A DNA stretch of 64,000 nt from Vibrio stylophorae (GCF_921293875.1 NZ_CAKLDI010000001.1:248001-312000); one strand, 5' to 3'. Shown: positions 29,006-37,755, counted from the first letter of the stretch. A program made the numbers and translations. Notes: generated by a model from the letters alone, not told the origin.

Positions 29006-29800
29006 ATGACTGAGTTTGCACCCAGCCATCTATTGATTGAGATTTTAACGCTCGCGCAAAGTGCGGGCGATGCCGCGATGCAGCACTATCATGGTGCGGT
29101 ATCGGTGGCGCAAAAAGCCGATGACAGTCCAGTGACTGCGGCTGATTTGGCGGCAAACGCGGTGATCGTAGCAGGTTTGTCGATTTTAACCCCAGATACG
29201 CCGATTTTATCCGAAGAAACCCAACATGCCCCTTGGTCTGAGCGTCAATCATGGCAGCAGTTTTGGTTAGTGGATCCTTTGGATGGCACCAAGGAATTTA
29301 TTAAGCAAAATGGTGAATTTACCGTCAATATCGCTTTGATTGACCAAGGTAAGCCCGTGTTGTCTGTGGTTTATGCGCCAGCCTTAGGGATGGCGTGGGG
29401 CGGCGATCAGCGCGAATCTGCGCAGGCGTGGCGTATTGAGCAAGGGTTATGGACGCCGATTCAAAGCCAATGGCAACATCCCCCTGTGGTGGTGGGTAGC
29501 CGCTCTCATCCGAGTCCTGAACTGGCTGAATATCTCAAAAGTTTAGGTGAGCACCAGCTTGTGGATGCAGGCTCATCCTTGAAATTTTGTTGGGTGGCTG
29601 AAGGGCGCGTGCAGCTTTATCCGCGTTTAGCGCCAACCATGATGTGGGATACTGCCGCGGGCCAATGTGTGGCAGAGTGCGCTGGTGCTTTGGTGGTCAA
29701 TCTGCAAGGTGAACCGCTCAATTATCACCGTGAAGCGCTGTTAAACCCACATTTTGTAGTACGCGCACCCCGTGAAACCATTTATGAGGCTGTGGATTAA
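29006..29800 (+). CDS. cysQ: 3'(2'),5'-bisphosphate nucleotidase CysQ
   Basis: 264 residues. CysQ hydrolyses PAP, the inhibitory by-product of PAPS reductase, to AMP and phosphate. The metal-binding inositol-monophosphatase motifs are seen: [11 protein letters not shown] (about residues 69-79), [20 protein letters not shown] (about 88-107) and the C-terminal [13 protein letters not shown] (about 212-224). The GGAG site precedes the ATG at good distance. It closes the cysG-cysQ operon and is followed by a moderate terminator. Confidence 0.95.
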   Translation: MTEFAPSHLLIEILTLAQSAGDAAMQHYHGAVSVAQKADDSPVTAADLAANAVIVAGLSILTPDTPILSEETQHAPWSERQSWQQFWLVDPLDGTKEFIKQNGEFTVNIALIDQGKPVLSVVYAPALGMAWGGDQRESAQAWRIEQGLWTPIQSQWQHPPVVVGSRSHPSPELAEYLKSLGEHQLVDAGSSLKFCWVAEGRVQLYPRLAPTMMWDTAAGQCVAECAGALVVNLQGEPLNYHREALLNPHFVVRAPRETIYEAVD

Positions 29801-29834
29801 TCCATCGTTTTTCACTGTGCTTTATTCAATATTC

Positions 29835-29868
29835 GGCGGCCTTGTCTTTGAGAGAGGGCCGTTTTTTT
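29835..29868 (+). terminator. Probable intrinsic terminator of the cysG-cysQ operon
   Basis: A CGGCC/GGCCG stem with a large loop, followed by T7. The stem is short, so the call is less sure than the others here. Confidence 0.6.
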
Positions 29869-30051
29869 AAATATGGCAGAGGCTCTTTGCTGTCAATTCC
29901 CAGACGTTGAATGATGAAAAGATAAAGAGATGAAAAGATAGATAAAGGCGCGACGGCTTTTTCTTCTGTCACCATTTCGCCAATTCCCTGTCACCTGATG
30001 TTCATTTGCTTTGGCTAGGCTCAAATTGAGTTCTGACCTTGGAGGCAAATG

Positions 30052-30603
30052 ATGCAACCTTCTCTTAATCTCGAAGATAAAAATCGGCTGTATCGCGTTG
30101 ACTATGCGATGTCACGTTGGTGTTTACAGCATCCCTATAATCAGCAAGTGGCACAGGTGAGTCGCGCGATTTCCCATACCGGTGATGGTCACCTTTACTT
30201 TTGTTTTGCGCTGCTTGCCTATTGGCTCGGTGATGAGGCGGGTATTCAGTTTTTTTGGATGCTACTGGCGGCTTTTGCCATGGAACTGCCCCTGTATTGG
30301 CTGCTAAAAAACGCCATTAAGCGCGACCGACCGCAACAGCTCCCCAGTTTTATTAAACCTTCTGATCGCTATAGCTTGCCCTCGGGGCACAGTACCGCCG
30401 CATTTCTAGTCGCTAACTTGCTGGCCGTGTGTTATCCGCCCTTACTTTGGCCGATGCTGATTTGGGCGAGCTTGATTGCACTTTCTCGTGTGCTTCTTGG
30501 CGTACATTTTGTCAGTGACATCATCGTGGGCGCGTTGCTCGGTACGGCAATCGCGCAGTGGACGCTACTGCTTTGGTCTAGTCCACTGAGGAGTGCGTGG
30601 TGA
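30052..30603 (+). CDS. PAP2-family membrane phosphatase
   Basis: 183 residues from the second of two adjacent ATGs (30049 and 30052); the latter has the better spacing to GGAGG. About five membrane helices. The lipid-phosphatase signature is complete: KRDRP (about residues 90-94, with Lys before it), PSGHSTAAF (about 108-116) and SRVLLGVHFVSD (about 147-158), giving the catalytic histidines and arginines. Substrates of such enzymes include phosphatidic acid, undecaprenyl pyrophosphate and phosphatidylglycerophosphate. Its stop codon overlaps the start of the glycosyltransferase gene (TGATG), so the two are translated together. Confidence 0.9.
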   Translation: MQPSLNLEDKNRLYRVDYAMSRWCLQHPYNQQVAQVSRAISHTGDGHLYFCFALLAYWLGDEAGIQFFWMLLAAFAMELPLYWLLKNAIKRDRPQQLPSFIKPSDRYSLPSGHSTAAFLVANLLAVCYPPLLWPMLIWASLIALSRVLLGVHFVSDIIVGALLGTAIAQWTLLLWSSPLRSAW

Positions 30604-31712
30604 TGAAAATTTTATATGGCGTACAAGGCACTGGGAATGGGCATATCTCAAGGGCGCGCGCTATGGCTAAGGCGATGGCAGCGCAGGGGCTTGACGTGCA
30701 GTTCCTATTCTCAGGACGTCCAACCAAGGATTATTTCGACATGGCCGACTTTGGTGATTATTGGCTGCGTGATGGGCTTAGTTTTGTCTCAAGCCAAGGG
30801 CGCATTCGGCCTTTAAAAACCGCCTTCAAGCTGAAATTGTGGCGTTGTTATCGCGATATTCAGCAGCTTGATTGTTCCCCCTATGATTTGGTGATCTCTG
30901 ATTTTGAACCGATCACCGCATGGGCAGGTAAAAAACAAGGCAAGCCAGTGTTATCACTCAGCCACCAAGCGGCGCTGCTGGCTGATGTTCCTGGGCAAGT
31001 GGAGCAAGTATTACCACGTTGGTTGATGACCCATTTTGCGCCGGCAAGTGAGTACCTAGGTTTGCATTGGTATCATTTTGGTCAAGCGCTGTTGCCGCCC
31101 ATTGTTGACTTGAGTCCGCAGCAATTGAGTCAAGCGAGTATCAGCACTGACGCGCCGGTTCTGGTTTATCTTCCCTTTGAGTCATTGGCCGAGATTCAGT
31201 CGCTGTTCTCGCGTTTTCATCACCAAAATTTTGTGATCTTTCATCCGGCAATTGATGGGCCACGGGTGGTGGCTAATTTACAGCTGTGTCCGCCCAGTCG
31301 TAGCGGTTTTGCTGAGGCATTAATGGCGGCCAGCGGGGTGATTGCCAATGCCGGTTTTGAGCTACCTTCTGAGGCGCTGAGCTTGGGCAAAAAGTTGCTA
31401 TTGAAACCGCTGCAAGGGCAGTTTGAACAACAATTTAATGGCACAAGTTTAATGGCCATGGGGCTTGCGCAATTAATGCCTCGTTTTGATTTAACGACGA
31501 TTGCCAATTGGCTACAAAAAGACGCTGTGGGCCGCGTGTGTTACCCAAATGTGGCGCAAGCCATCGCAACATGGTTTGCGCAAGGGATGCAGCAACCGTT
31601 AACCGAGATAGCCACGCAGCTATGGCAACAAACACATTTTCCTGATTCAGTGTTGGCTTTGTTAGAACCCGATGCTGATGGTGCGGCGATGGCATTTCAA
31701 TCGCTTTCCTAA
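30603..31712 (+). CDS. MJ1255/VC2487-family glycosyltransferase
   Basis: 369 residues from ATG 30603; GTG at 30597 is another candidate. It is a GT-B-type glycosyltransferase with MurG-like halves. The N-terminal GVQGTGNGHISRARAMAKAM segment (about residues 5-24) and the SGRPTKDYFD segment are typical of the MJ1255/VC2487 family. The C-terminal nucleotide-sugar half has VIANAGFELPSEALSLGKKLL (read in parts, about 244-264) and GQFEQQFNG. Acceptor and donor sugars are unknown. Coupling to a PAP2 phosphatase suggests work on a lipid-linked or lipid acceptor. Its last 20 bases are duplicated in tandem after the stop. Confidence 0.88.
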   Translation: MKILYGVQGTGNGHISRARAMAKAMAAQGLDVQFLFSGRPTKDYFDMADFGDYWLRDGLSFVSSQGRIRPLKTAFKLKLWRCYRDIQQLDCSPYDLVISDFEPITAWAGKKQGKPVLSLSHQAALLADVPGQVEQVLPRWLMTHFAPASEYLGLHWYHFGQALLPPIVDLSPQQLSQASISTDAPVLVYLPFESLAEIQSLFSRFHHQNFVIFHPAIDGPRVVANLQLCPPSRSGFAEALMAASGVIANAGFELPSEALSLGKKLLLKPLQGQFEQQFNGTSLMAMGLAQLMPRFDLTTIANWLQKDAVGRVCYPNVAQAIATWFAQGMQQPLTEIATQLWQQTHFPDSVLALLEPDADGAAMAFQSLS

Positions 31713-31742
31713 GTGACCATTTCAATCGCTTTCCTAAGTGAC
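31693..31742 (+). repeat. 25-bp tandem duplication spanning the stop codon of the glycosyltransferase
   Basis: The 25-base unit that starts CATTTCAATCGCTTTCCTAA occurs exactly twice, at 31693-31717 and 31718-31742, followed by four bases of a third unit. The first copy includes the last codons and the TAA stop of the glycosyltransferase gene; the second is noncoding. Confidence 0.95.
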
Positions 31743-31773
31743 CATTGCGCAGCGCTATGGCTTGTCACCTGAA

Positions 31774-31798
31774 TCATTGCTATCGCCAATAGCAATGA
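31774..31798. promoter_or_regulatory. 10-bp inverted repeat in the leuO upstream region
   Basis: The 318-base gap between the glycosyltransferase and the LysR gene holds no gene. Apart from the tandem repeat it has one clear dyad: TCATTGCTAT (31774-31783) and ATAGCAATGA (31789-31798) with a 5-base centre. No T run follows, so it is more like an operator than a terminator. The region after it (31800-31920) is A/T rich, as is common upstream of leuO genes. Confidence 0.45.
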
Positions 31799-32030
31799 AA
31801 ATTTCAGTGATAAGCTTCACTCTCCAAACATCTATTTTTCAGTGCGGAAAGCTGGCTTGATTAACTTAGCCCTAGCAAAATCATGGGTTTTATAAATTCA
31901 AGTTTGTTTTTGAACGCTGTTCAGTCGCCACTCAGTCGCCCCATGTTGTAGTCATCCGTTGTTGATGAGCACAGAAGGAGGCTGTGAGTCGCTGCGGGAA
32001 GGGAGACCTGAGAATCAAGTGAGGTGAAAA

Positions 32031-32972
32031 ATGACTGAGCGTTTGGTAGCGAGTAATCGCAATGAGCAGCCCATGGAGACTGTGCTGCGTCATGTTGACC
32101 TCAATTTGCTGACGGTGTTTGCCGCGGTGATGCAGGAGCAAAATATGACCCGCGCAGCAGTGCGTCTGGGCATGTCACAACCAGCTGTCAGTAATGCTGT
32201 GGCTCGGCTGAAAAACATGTTTGATGATGAGCTGTTTGTTCGCAGCGGTCGCGGTATTCAACCCACGCTTCGCGCTCAGCATCTGTTTACACCACTGAGA
32301 CAAGCGCTACAGTTGGTTCAAAATGAGCTGCCTGAAGCCAGTTTTTGCCCGCACAGTAGCCAGCGCACCTTTGGCGTAGCTATGGCCAGTCCTTTGGATT
32401 TGCGTTTGGGGCCTTCGCTTAGTCAGCTTGTCACTGAGCAGGGCGAAGGGATTAAATTGGCGATGACCAACCCTTTAAATATGGACGTGGCGGCAGAGCT
32501 AAGTCAGCAAACTATCGATTTTTATATTGGCTATCAGCATTTGCCCACCAGTGAATTTGAGGCGGAATTACTGTTTTGCGATCAATTGGTGGCGGTCACC
32601 AAAGCGCAGCGATATGCACCGGAAGTTGAACTGACACCGCAGCTGATTCGTCAATCGCCTCATGCCAAGCTTGCCATGGGTTATGAGCTTGAATCGATAT
32701 TAGATATTTTCTATCAGCGCCATCCGGTGGCAGAAGTGGCCTATACCGGTTATAGCTGCAGCGACCTGCTATATATGGTCAGTCAATCCAATTTAATTAC
32801 TGTGTTGCCAAGTTGGCTTGCACAGCGATATGCGCAGCGCTGGCCGCTGAAAATTCATTCACTTCCCTTCTTTGAGCAGGGTTTCGATGCCTTTATTAAT
32901 TGGCATTGCGGACGGAGCAATGACCAGGGGCATCAATGGCTAAAAAATCTGATTCTCAGCACCTATCAGTAA
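32031..32972 (+). CDS. leuO: LeuO-like LysR-family transcriptional regulator
   Basis: 313 residues. N-terminal winged helix-turn-helix at about 24-82: HVDLNLLTVFAAVMQEQNMT then AAVRLGMSQPAVSNAVARLK. The FDDELFVRSGRGIQPT segment following it is typical of the LeuO/NodD-like branch. The C-terminal effector domain is complete. LeuO is a global activator and H-NS antagonist in enterobacteria and controls stress and biofilm traits in Vibrio. The place between the VC2487-type glycosyltransferase and the acyl-CoA ligase plus ilvIH fits the Vibrio leuO locus. GAGGTG ribosome site. Symbol is by family and context, moderately sure. Confidence 0.8.
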   Translation: MTERLVASNRNEQPMETVLRHVDLNLLTVFAAVMQEQNMTRAAVRLGMSQPAVSNAVARLKNMFDDELFVRSGRGIQPTLRAQHLFTPLRQALQLVQNELPEASFCPHSSQRTFGVAMASPLDLRLGPSLSQLVTEQGEGIKLAMTNPLNMDVAAELSQQTIDFYIGYQHLPTSEFEAELLFCDQLVAVTKAQRYAPEVELTPQLIRQSPHAKLAMGYELESILDIFYQRHPVAEVAYTGYSCSDLLYMVSQSNLITVLPSWLAQRYAQRWPLKIHSLPFFEQGFDAFINWHCGRSNDQGHQWLKNLILSTYQ

Positions 32973-33105
32973 GATATTCATTTGAAAGATAATTAGGCAA
33001 AAAAGATCATATTTGTTTACATCTTTCACGAAATTGTCGCTTTCTAAGCAAGTGGTCGGCTTTTTGAACGCCTTAACATTTTATATTCTTAGCATGCAAT
33101 TTTGA

Positions 33106-33133
33106 TTGCCTTTTTACCTTGTCGAGGTAGACT
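33106..33133 (+). promoter_or_regulatory. Candidate promoter of the acyl-CoA ligase gene
   Basis: TTGCCT (33106-33111) and TAGACT (33128-33133) with a 16-base spacer. A palindrome follows immediately at the expected transcription start. Confidence 0.4.
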
Positions 33134-33145
33134 GCTTATTGAAAT

Positions 33146-33163
33146 AGCTTACACCTGTAAGCT
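33146..33163. promoter_or_regulatory. 18-bp palindrome, candidate operator of the acyl-CoA ligase gene
   Basis: AGCTTACA and TGTAAGCT flank two C residues, an exact palindrome with arms of 8 bases, 20 bases before the ATG. It would lie just after the transcription start of the promoter proposed at 33106-33133, a repressor position. It does not look like the classical FadR site. Confidence 0.5.
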
Positions 33164-33182
33164 TAACGGCCTGAGAAGTTAG

Positions 33183-34988
33183 ATGACCGAAAATACCTAC
33201 CATTTGCTTCATTGCCTGCGTCAACGCATGGCAGAACACCCACTTCGCACCGCTCTTCGCTATCGCCAGCAAGGTGAATGGCACGATATCTCGTGGCAAT
33301 CGCTTTCTGAGCAAGTTGAGCAGCTTTCCTATGCGCTTTTGGCGCAGGGTTTTGGCGTGCAGGATAAAGTGGGGATCTTCGCCCAGAATATGCCGCAATG
33401 GACCATTGCTGATCTTGCTGCGTTGCAAGTTCGCGCTGTGTCTGTGCCAATCTATGCAACGAATACCGCCGATCAAGCAGCCTACATCGTTAATGATGCG
33501 GATATCCGCGTTCTTTTTGTCGGTGATCAGCAACAATATGATCAAGCCATTTCAGTGGCTGATAACTGCCCACAATTGGAAGTGATTGTGGCGATGAAAG
33601 ATGACGTGGATCTGCGTGACCACGCACTTGGCCAGCATTGGCAAACATTTATGGCCAAAGGTGATGTCCGTGATACCGCGACCTTTGAGCAGCGCTTAGC
33701 CACGGCATCCATGGATGACTTGGTCACATTGATCTACACCTCTGGCACCACTGGTGAACCAAAGGGCGTGATGATCGATTACGCTAACTTTGCGCATCAG
33801 CTTGAAAGCCATAATGTGCGTTTGAATGTGACCGAAAAAGATGTGTCAATCTCATTCCTACCACTTTCACACGTATTTGAGCGTGCTTGGTGTTTCTATG
33901 TGCTTTATTGCGGTGGCACCAACTGCTACCTCGAAAATACCAATGAGGTGCGTGAAGCCCTAACTGAGATTCGTCCAACTGTGATGTGTGCGGTTCCGCG
34001 TTTCTACGAGAAGATCTTCTCTGCGATTCACGAAAAAGTGGCGCGTGCGCCGATGCAGCGCAAGATGGTCTTTACTTGGGCGGTTAATATGGGCGCTCGC
34101 ATGGCGGCATGCCGTCAAGCGAACAAACCAGCCTCTTGGTTGTTGCGTAAATCCTATGCGCTGGCGGATAAACTGGTGCTTAGTAAATTGCGCCGCCTAC
34201 TGGGTGGTAATATTCGCTTTATGCCTTGTGGCGGTGCCAAATTGGAGCCAAGCATTGGCCGTTTCTTCCATGCCATTGGTGTGGATGTGAAGCTGGGTTA
34301 CGGCATGACCGAAACCGTGGCGACGATTTCATGTTGGGAAGATGGTCGTTTTGAGCCTGATTCTATCGGTACTGTGATGCCGGGCACTGAAGTGAAAATC
34401 GGTGACGATAATGAAATTTTGGTGCGTGGTGGCATGGTGATGCGTGGCTACTACAAGCGCCCAGAGGAAACGGCTGCAACCTTTACTGCAGATGGATTTA
34501 TGAAAACAGGTGATGCCGGTCATTTCGATGAAAATGGCAACCTATTCATTACTGATCGCATTAAAGAGTTGATGAAAACATCAAACGGTAAGTACATCGC
34601 GCCGCAGTTGATCGAAGGTAAAATTGGTTGTGACCACTTTATCGAGCAGATCGCTGTCATCGCCGATACCCGTAAGTTTGTTTCTGCGCTGATTGTGCCT
34701 TGTTTTGATAGCCTTGAAGCCTATGCGAAAGAGCTCAACATTGCTTATCACGACCGTTTAGAGCTGATTAAGCACTCACAAGTGGTTGAGATGTTTGAAG
34801 CGCGCTTGATGGAGCTGCAAAAAGAGTTGGCGAAGTTTGAGCAGGTGAAAAAATTCACCCTGCTACCACAAGCTTTCTCCATGGATTTGGGTGAATTGAC
34901 CCCAACCTTGAAGCTACGTCGTAAAGTGATCAGCGAGCGTTATATGGAACAAATCGAAGCCATGTACCGTGAGCCAAAGAAAGCCTAA
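33183..34988 (+). CDS. Long-chain fatty acid-CoA ligase (AMP-dependent synthetase)
   Basis: 601 residues, the FAA1/COG1022 type of acyl-CoA synthetase. It activates a long-chain fatty acid to acyl-AMP and then acyl-CoA. Motifs are [18 protein letters not shown] (about residues 181-198), the [14 protein letters not shown] segment (about 369-382) with the acyl/adenylate site, and the hinge [19 protein letters not shown] (about 457-475). The C-terminal extension is of the FAA1 type, larger than E. coli FadD. The Vibrio locus next to leuO carries the same gene. Membrane association is likely but no membrane helix is seen. Confidence 0.92.
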   Translation: MTENTYHLLHCLRQRMAEHPLRTALRYRQQGEWHDISWQSLSEQVEQLSYALLAQGFGVQDKVGIFAQNMPQWTIADLAALQVRAVSVPIYATNTADQAAYIVNDADIRVLFVGDQQQYDQAISVADNCPQLEVIVAMKDDVDLRDHALGQHWQTFMAKGDVRDTATFEQRLATASMDDLVTLIYTSGTTGEPKGVMIDYANFAHQLESHNVRLNVTEKDVSISFLPLSHVFERAWCFYVLYCGGTNCYLENTNEVREALTEIRPTVMCAVPRFYEKIFSAIHEKVARAPMQRKMVFTWAVNMGARMAACRQANKPASWLLRKSYALADKLVLSKLRRLLGGNIRFMPCGGAKLEPSIGRFFHAIGVDVKLGYGMTETVATISCWEDGRFEPDSIGTVMPGTEVKIGDDNEILVRGGMVMRGYYKRPEETAATFTADGFMKTGDAGHFDENGNLFITDRIKELMKTSNGKYIAPQLIEGKIGCDHFIEQIAVIADTRKFVSALIVPCFDSLEAYAKELNIAYHDRLELIKHSQVVEMFEARLMELQKELAKFEQVKKFTLLPQAFSMDLGELTPTLKLRRKVISERYMEQIEAMYREPKKA

Positions 34989-35007
34989 TCGCTTAACAAA
35001 GACAACG

Positions 35008-35037
35008 AAAAGACGCTCATTGAGCGTCTTTTTTTTT
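35008..35037 (+). terminator. Intrinsic terminator of the acyl-CoA ligase gene
   Basis: AAAAGACGCTCA and TGAGCGTCTTTT form a 12-bp stem around a single T (effective loop CATTG), followed by a T run of nine in total. Confidence 0.9.
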
Positions 35038-35086
35038 GCCTCGTGGTTGGCATGACATGGCTCATTTGAGGCCATGTCATATGCCA

Positions 35087-35974
35087 TTACGAATGTGCAA
35101 AAATGGCTTTCAATTGCGTGATGAGATCTTTTTGTAAGGCACTACTGCGTTGATCGCGGCGCTGCACCAAGCGCATCTCAATGGGTTGAAGATTATTCAG
35201 ATGTTGGCAGTCGAGCATCACCAAATGCGCGCTGTAGTAATCATCTTGAGTCATCAGATGCATGGGCACCAGCGCCCAGCCGACGCCGCGAGAGGCTAAA
35301 CCTGCAATGGAAAAATAACTATCGAGAAGCCAGTAGTTGGCACTAAGAGGTACCGCCAGTTGTTGGTGCTCACTGGCGCTAATCAGCAGTTGGCGGTGGG
35401 CTTGTAGCTGGCTGATGGTGGGCGCTTTGATTTTTGCCAGTGGATGCTCTGGCGCGACGATTAAACAGGGTTCAATCATACCCAAGGAGTGAAAATCTAA
35501 GGGTTCAGGATGCGGGGTGTTGTGATGAAACAGCACGCCAAAATCGGCTAGATTCTGTGTCACCCACTTGCCGATATCTTGCTGGGATCCCGTGATCACA
35601 CGCAGCTGGAGCAGCGGATAGTTGTCACTCACCTGCACCATAAATTGCTCAAGCAGGCGCATGGGAAGGGCTTCATCGAGCGCGATGGTCAAGCTCAAGG
35701 GTTGTGATTGGCTGGCCAATAGCGCACGGGCTTCAAATCGTTGGCACTGCTGCAAAATTAAATTGGCTTCAAGGTAAAGCTGCTGGCCCTCTTTGGTCAG
35801 TGTTGGAATACGAGTGCTGCGATCAAATAGGGTTAAATTCAGGTCGGCCTCAAGGTTGGTGATCGCGGTGCTAATCCGTGATTGCGCTTTACCCAGCGAG
35901 CGTGCCGCAGCACTAAAGGAGCCTTGCTGCACCGCTGCGCAAAAGGCGTTGAGTTGATCTAAGCTCCACTGCAT
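35087..35974 (-). CDS. LysR-family regulator, divergent from a MATE efflux gene
   Basis: 295 residues from ATG 35974, which has GGAG 6 bases upstream; 35986 is a weaker start. The N-terminal winged helix-turn-helix (about 3-62) reads WSLDQLNAFCAAVQQGSFSA then ARSLGKAQSRISTAITNLE. The effector domain is complete to AIFAHS. It probably controls the divergent MATE gene, since a perfect LysR-type T-N11-A dyad lies between the two starts. The ligand is unknown. Confidence 0.88.
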   Translation of the reverse strand: MQWSLDQLNAFCAAVQQGSFSAAARSLGKAQSRISTAITNLEADLNLTLFDRSTRIPTLTKEGQQLYLEANLILQQCQRFEARALLASQSQPLSLTIALDEALPMRLLEQFMVQVSDNYPLLQLRVITGSQQDIGKWVTQNLADFGVLFHHNTPHPEPLDFHSLGMIEPCLIVAPEHPLAKIKAPTISQLQAHRQLLISASEHQQLAVPLSANYWLLDSYFSIAGLASRGVGWALVPMHLMTQDDYYSAHLVMLDCQHLNNLQPIEMRLVQRRDQRSSALQKDLITQLKAIFAHS

Positions 35975-36012
35975 CAGGCACTCCATTTGTCTGATTTCAT
36001 TCTGATTAAACT

Positions 36013-36027
36013 ATCCGATTATCGGAT
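36013..36027. promoter_or_regulatory. LysR-type operator between the regulator and MATE genes
   Basis: ATCCGAT-T-ATCGGAT is a perfect 15-base dyad. It contains T-N11-A (T at 36014, A at 36026), the canonical LysR-family box, and lies centrally between the two divergent starts. Confidence 0.7.
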
Positions 36028-36099
36028 GGTTATTAACTTTATTCTATCTATTTTATTTCCATAATAGCGCCAGTTTGAATATTTCAGGTTGAGGTTTCT

Positions 36100-37485
36100 A
36101 TGCAACAAAAAGCCGTCACAAAGACCTTTTGGCGTTATGTGATTCCAAGTGTCGCAGCCATGTTGGTGAGCGGCTTATATCAGGTGATTGATGGCATTTT
36201 TGTCGGTCACTATATCGGTTATGACGGTTTGGCAGCGATCAATCTGGCCTGGCCATTGATTGGCATCATTATGGGGCTTGGCGTGCTGATTGGTCTGGGC
36301 GCTGGTAGCTTAATCTCCATTGCTCGCGGTGAAGGTGAGCTGGCTCAGGCGAAGCGAATTTTAGGCCAAAGTTTTTGGCTGATTGGCGGCTTGGCCATTT
36401 TAATTATGGGCGTTGTTTGGTGGGCGGCAGAGCCTTTATTGCATGCACAAAAAGCCACGGGTGATGCCCATGATTTTGCTCTGAGTTATCTACATACGAT
36501 TGCGCTGGGTGCGCCGCTTTCCATTGCGGCGATGGCGCTGCCCATGTTGATTCGTAACGATGACAGCCCTGCATTGGCAACACTGCTGATGGCAATTGGT
36601 GCACTGAGTAATGTGGTATTGGATTACCTGCTGATCGTCCATTTGCAATGGGGTTTGGTAGGCGCTGCCGTGGCAACCTTAATGGCGCAATCTATGGTAG
36701 CGCTATTGGCTTTGTTCTATTTTTTCAGTCGCAAAAGCCTGCTGCGTTTGTCGGTTGCAAGTCTTGCACTTGATCTATCGCTACAGCGAAAAATCATCAG
36801 CTTGGGCAGCTCGGCGATGGTGATGTATCTCTATTTCAGCTTTCTATTGGCTGTGCATAACAGCTTGTTTATGCAGTATGGTGGTAGTGTGACGGTCGGA
36901 GCCTTTGCGCTCATTGGTTACATTATGGGGTTGTACTATATGTTTGCCGAAGGGGTCTCGAGCGGGATGCAGCCGCCGATTAGCTTTGCCCACGGCGCTG
37001 GCCAATCACAAATGATGTTGCAGATTTTGCGTATGGGCATTGGCGTAGTGGTGGTGTCTGGCCTGCTATTGGTGGTGGTGCTCAATCTTTTTCCACAGCA
37101 GATCATTGCGCTGTTTAGCGCTGACCAAGTCTTGCAGCAGGTCGCTGTGACTGGAGTGCATCTACATTTGTGGGGGATGTGGTTGGATGGCGTGCTGGCG
37201 CTGACCGCGGTGTATTTTATGTCGGTCAATGAGGCGGGTAAGTCGCTGTTTGTTTCTTTGGGTAATTTGGCGGTGCAGCTGCCTTGCTTATGGCTATTTC
37301 CTAAATTGTGGGGAACCACGGGGATTTGGTTGGTCGTGCCTATTTCCAACGTGATGCTCTGTAGTGTGGTGCTACCGATGTTGTGGCGTCACTTGGCGCA
37401 ATATCGCCAGCAAGCGCAGGTCACTCAGCCGTCGTTACCGCTATCTCAAGCGCAGCAAATGGTGAAAATGCCGCTACCTGAGTAG
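36100..37485 (+). CDS. MATE-family multidrug/toxin efflux transporter
   Basis: 461 residues with about twelve membrane helices in two repeats, the MATE fold. The N-terminal helix reads YVIPSVAAMLVSGLYQVIDG then IFVGHYIGYDGLAAINLAWP, the usual MATE start. MATE proteins export cationic drugs, polyamines or metabolites with sodium or proton antiport. Control by the divergent LysR is likely. The substrate cannot be told. Confidence 0.9.
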   Translation: MQQKAVTKTFWRYVIPSVAAMLVSGLYQVIDGIFVGHYIGYDGLAAINLAWPLIGIIMGLGVLIGLGAGSLISIARGEGELAQAKRILGQSFWLIGGLAILIMGVVWWAAEPLLHAQKATGDAHDFALSYLHTIALGAPLSIAAMALPMLIRNDDSPALATLLMAIGALSNVVLDYLLIVHLQWGLVGAAVATLMAQSMVALLALFYFFSRKSLLRLSVASLALDLSLQRKIISLGSSAMVMYLYFSFLLAVHNSLFMQYGGSVTVGAFALIGYIMGLYYMFAEGVSSGMQPPISFAHGAGQSQMMLQILRMGIGVVVVSGLLLVVVLNLFPQQIIALFSADQVLQQVAVTGVHLHLWGMWLDGVLALTAVYFMSVNEAGKSLFVSLGNLAVQLPCLWLFPKLWGTTGIWLVVPISNVMLCSVVLPMLWRHLAQYRQQAQVTQPSLPLSQAQQMVKMPLPE

Positions 37486-37510
37486 CATGGATCACTGATA
37501 GAAATTAAAT

Positions 37511-37547
37511 GCCGTATTTAATCATCTGTTAAATGCGGCTTTTTTTT
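37511..37547 (+). terminator. Intrinsic terminator of the MATE gene
   Basis: GCCGTATTTAA pairs with TTAAATGCGGC (one G-T wobble) around a 7-base loop, then T8. Confidence 0.88.
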
Positions 37548-37671
37548 ATTTATCGACTGTGAAAGGTGATGATTTTAGTGATTTTTTGCGTATTCGCCTC
37601 ATTCTGGTCGATTTGAAACAAAGCCCAGATTCAGGCATAGACTTGGAGGGGAAGGAGACGTTAAAGTTGAA

Positions 37672-37736
37672 CCAATGCATGCGCTGCATGTGGCGGTAAG
37701 GAGTACCGCAAATAAGGATTGAGATGCGAAAGCATC
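37672..37736 (+). promoter_or_regulatory. Structured leader with three successive hairpins before ilvI
   Basis: Three hairpins lie in 65 bases before the ilvI start at 37756. The first (37672-37693) pairs CCAATGCA with TGCAT-G-TGG. The second (37693-37709) pairs GCGGTA with TACCGC and displays AGGAG in its loop. The third (37723-37736) is GATGC-GAAA-GCATC with a GNRA tetraloop. Short overlapping ORFs exist here, but none is rich in Ile, Val or Leu codons, so classical attenuation is not supported. Confidence 0.5.
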
Positions 37737-37755
37737 AGGAATGAGGAGGCATTCA

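Noticed and set aside
37666-37722. Short leader ORFs in the ilvI 5' region (TTG start at 37666, ATG start at 37675)
   Set aside because: They have 10 and 15 codons, lack Ile, Val and Leu runs, and start poorly. Attenuation by leader peptide is not supported.
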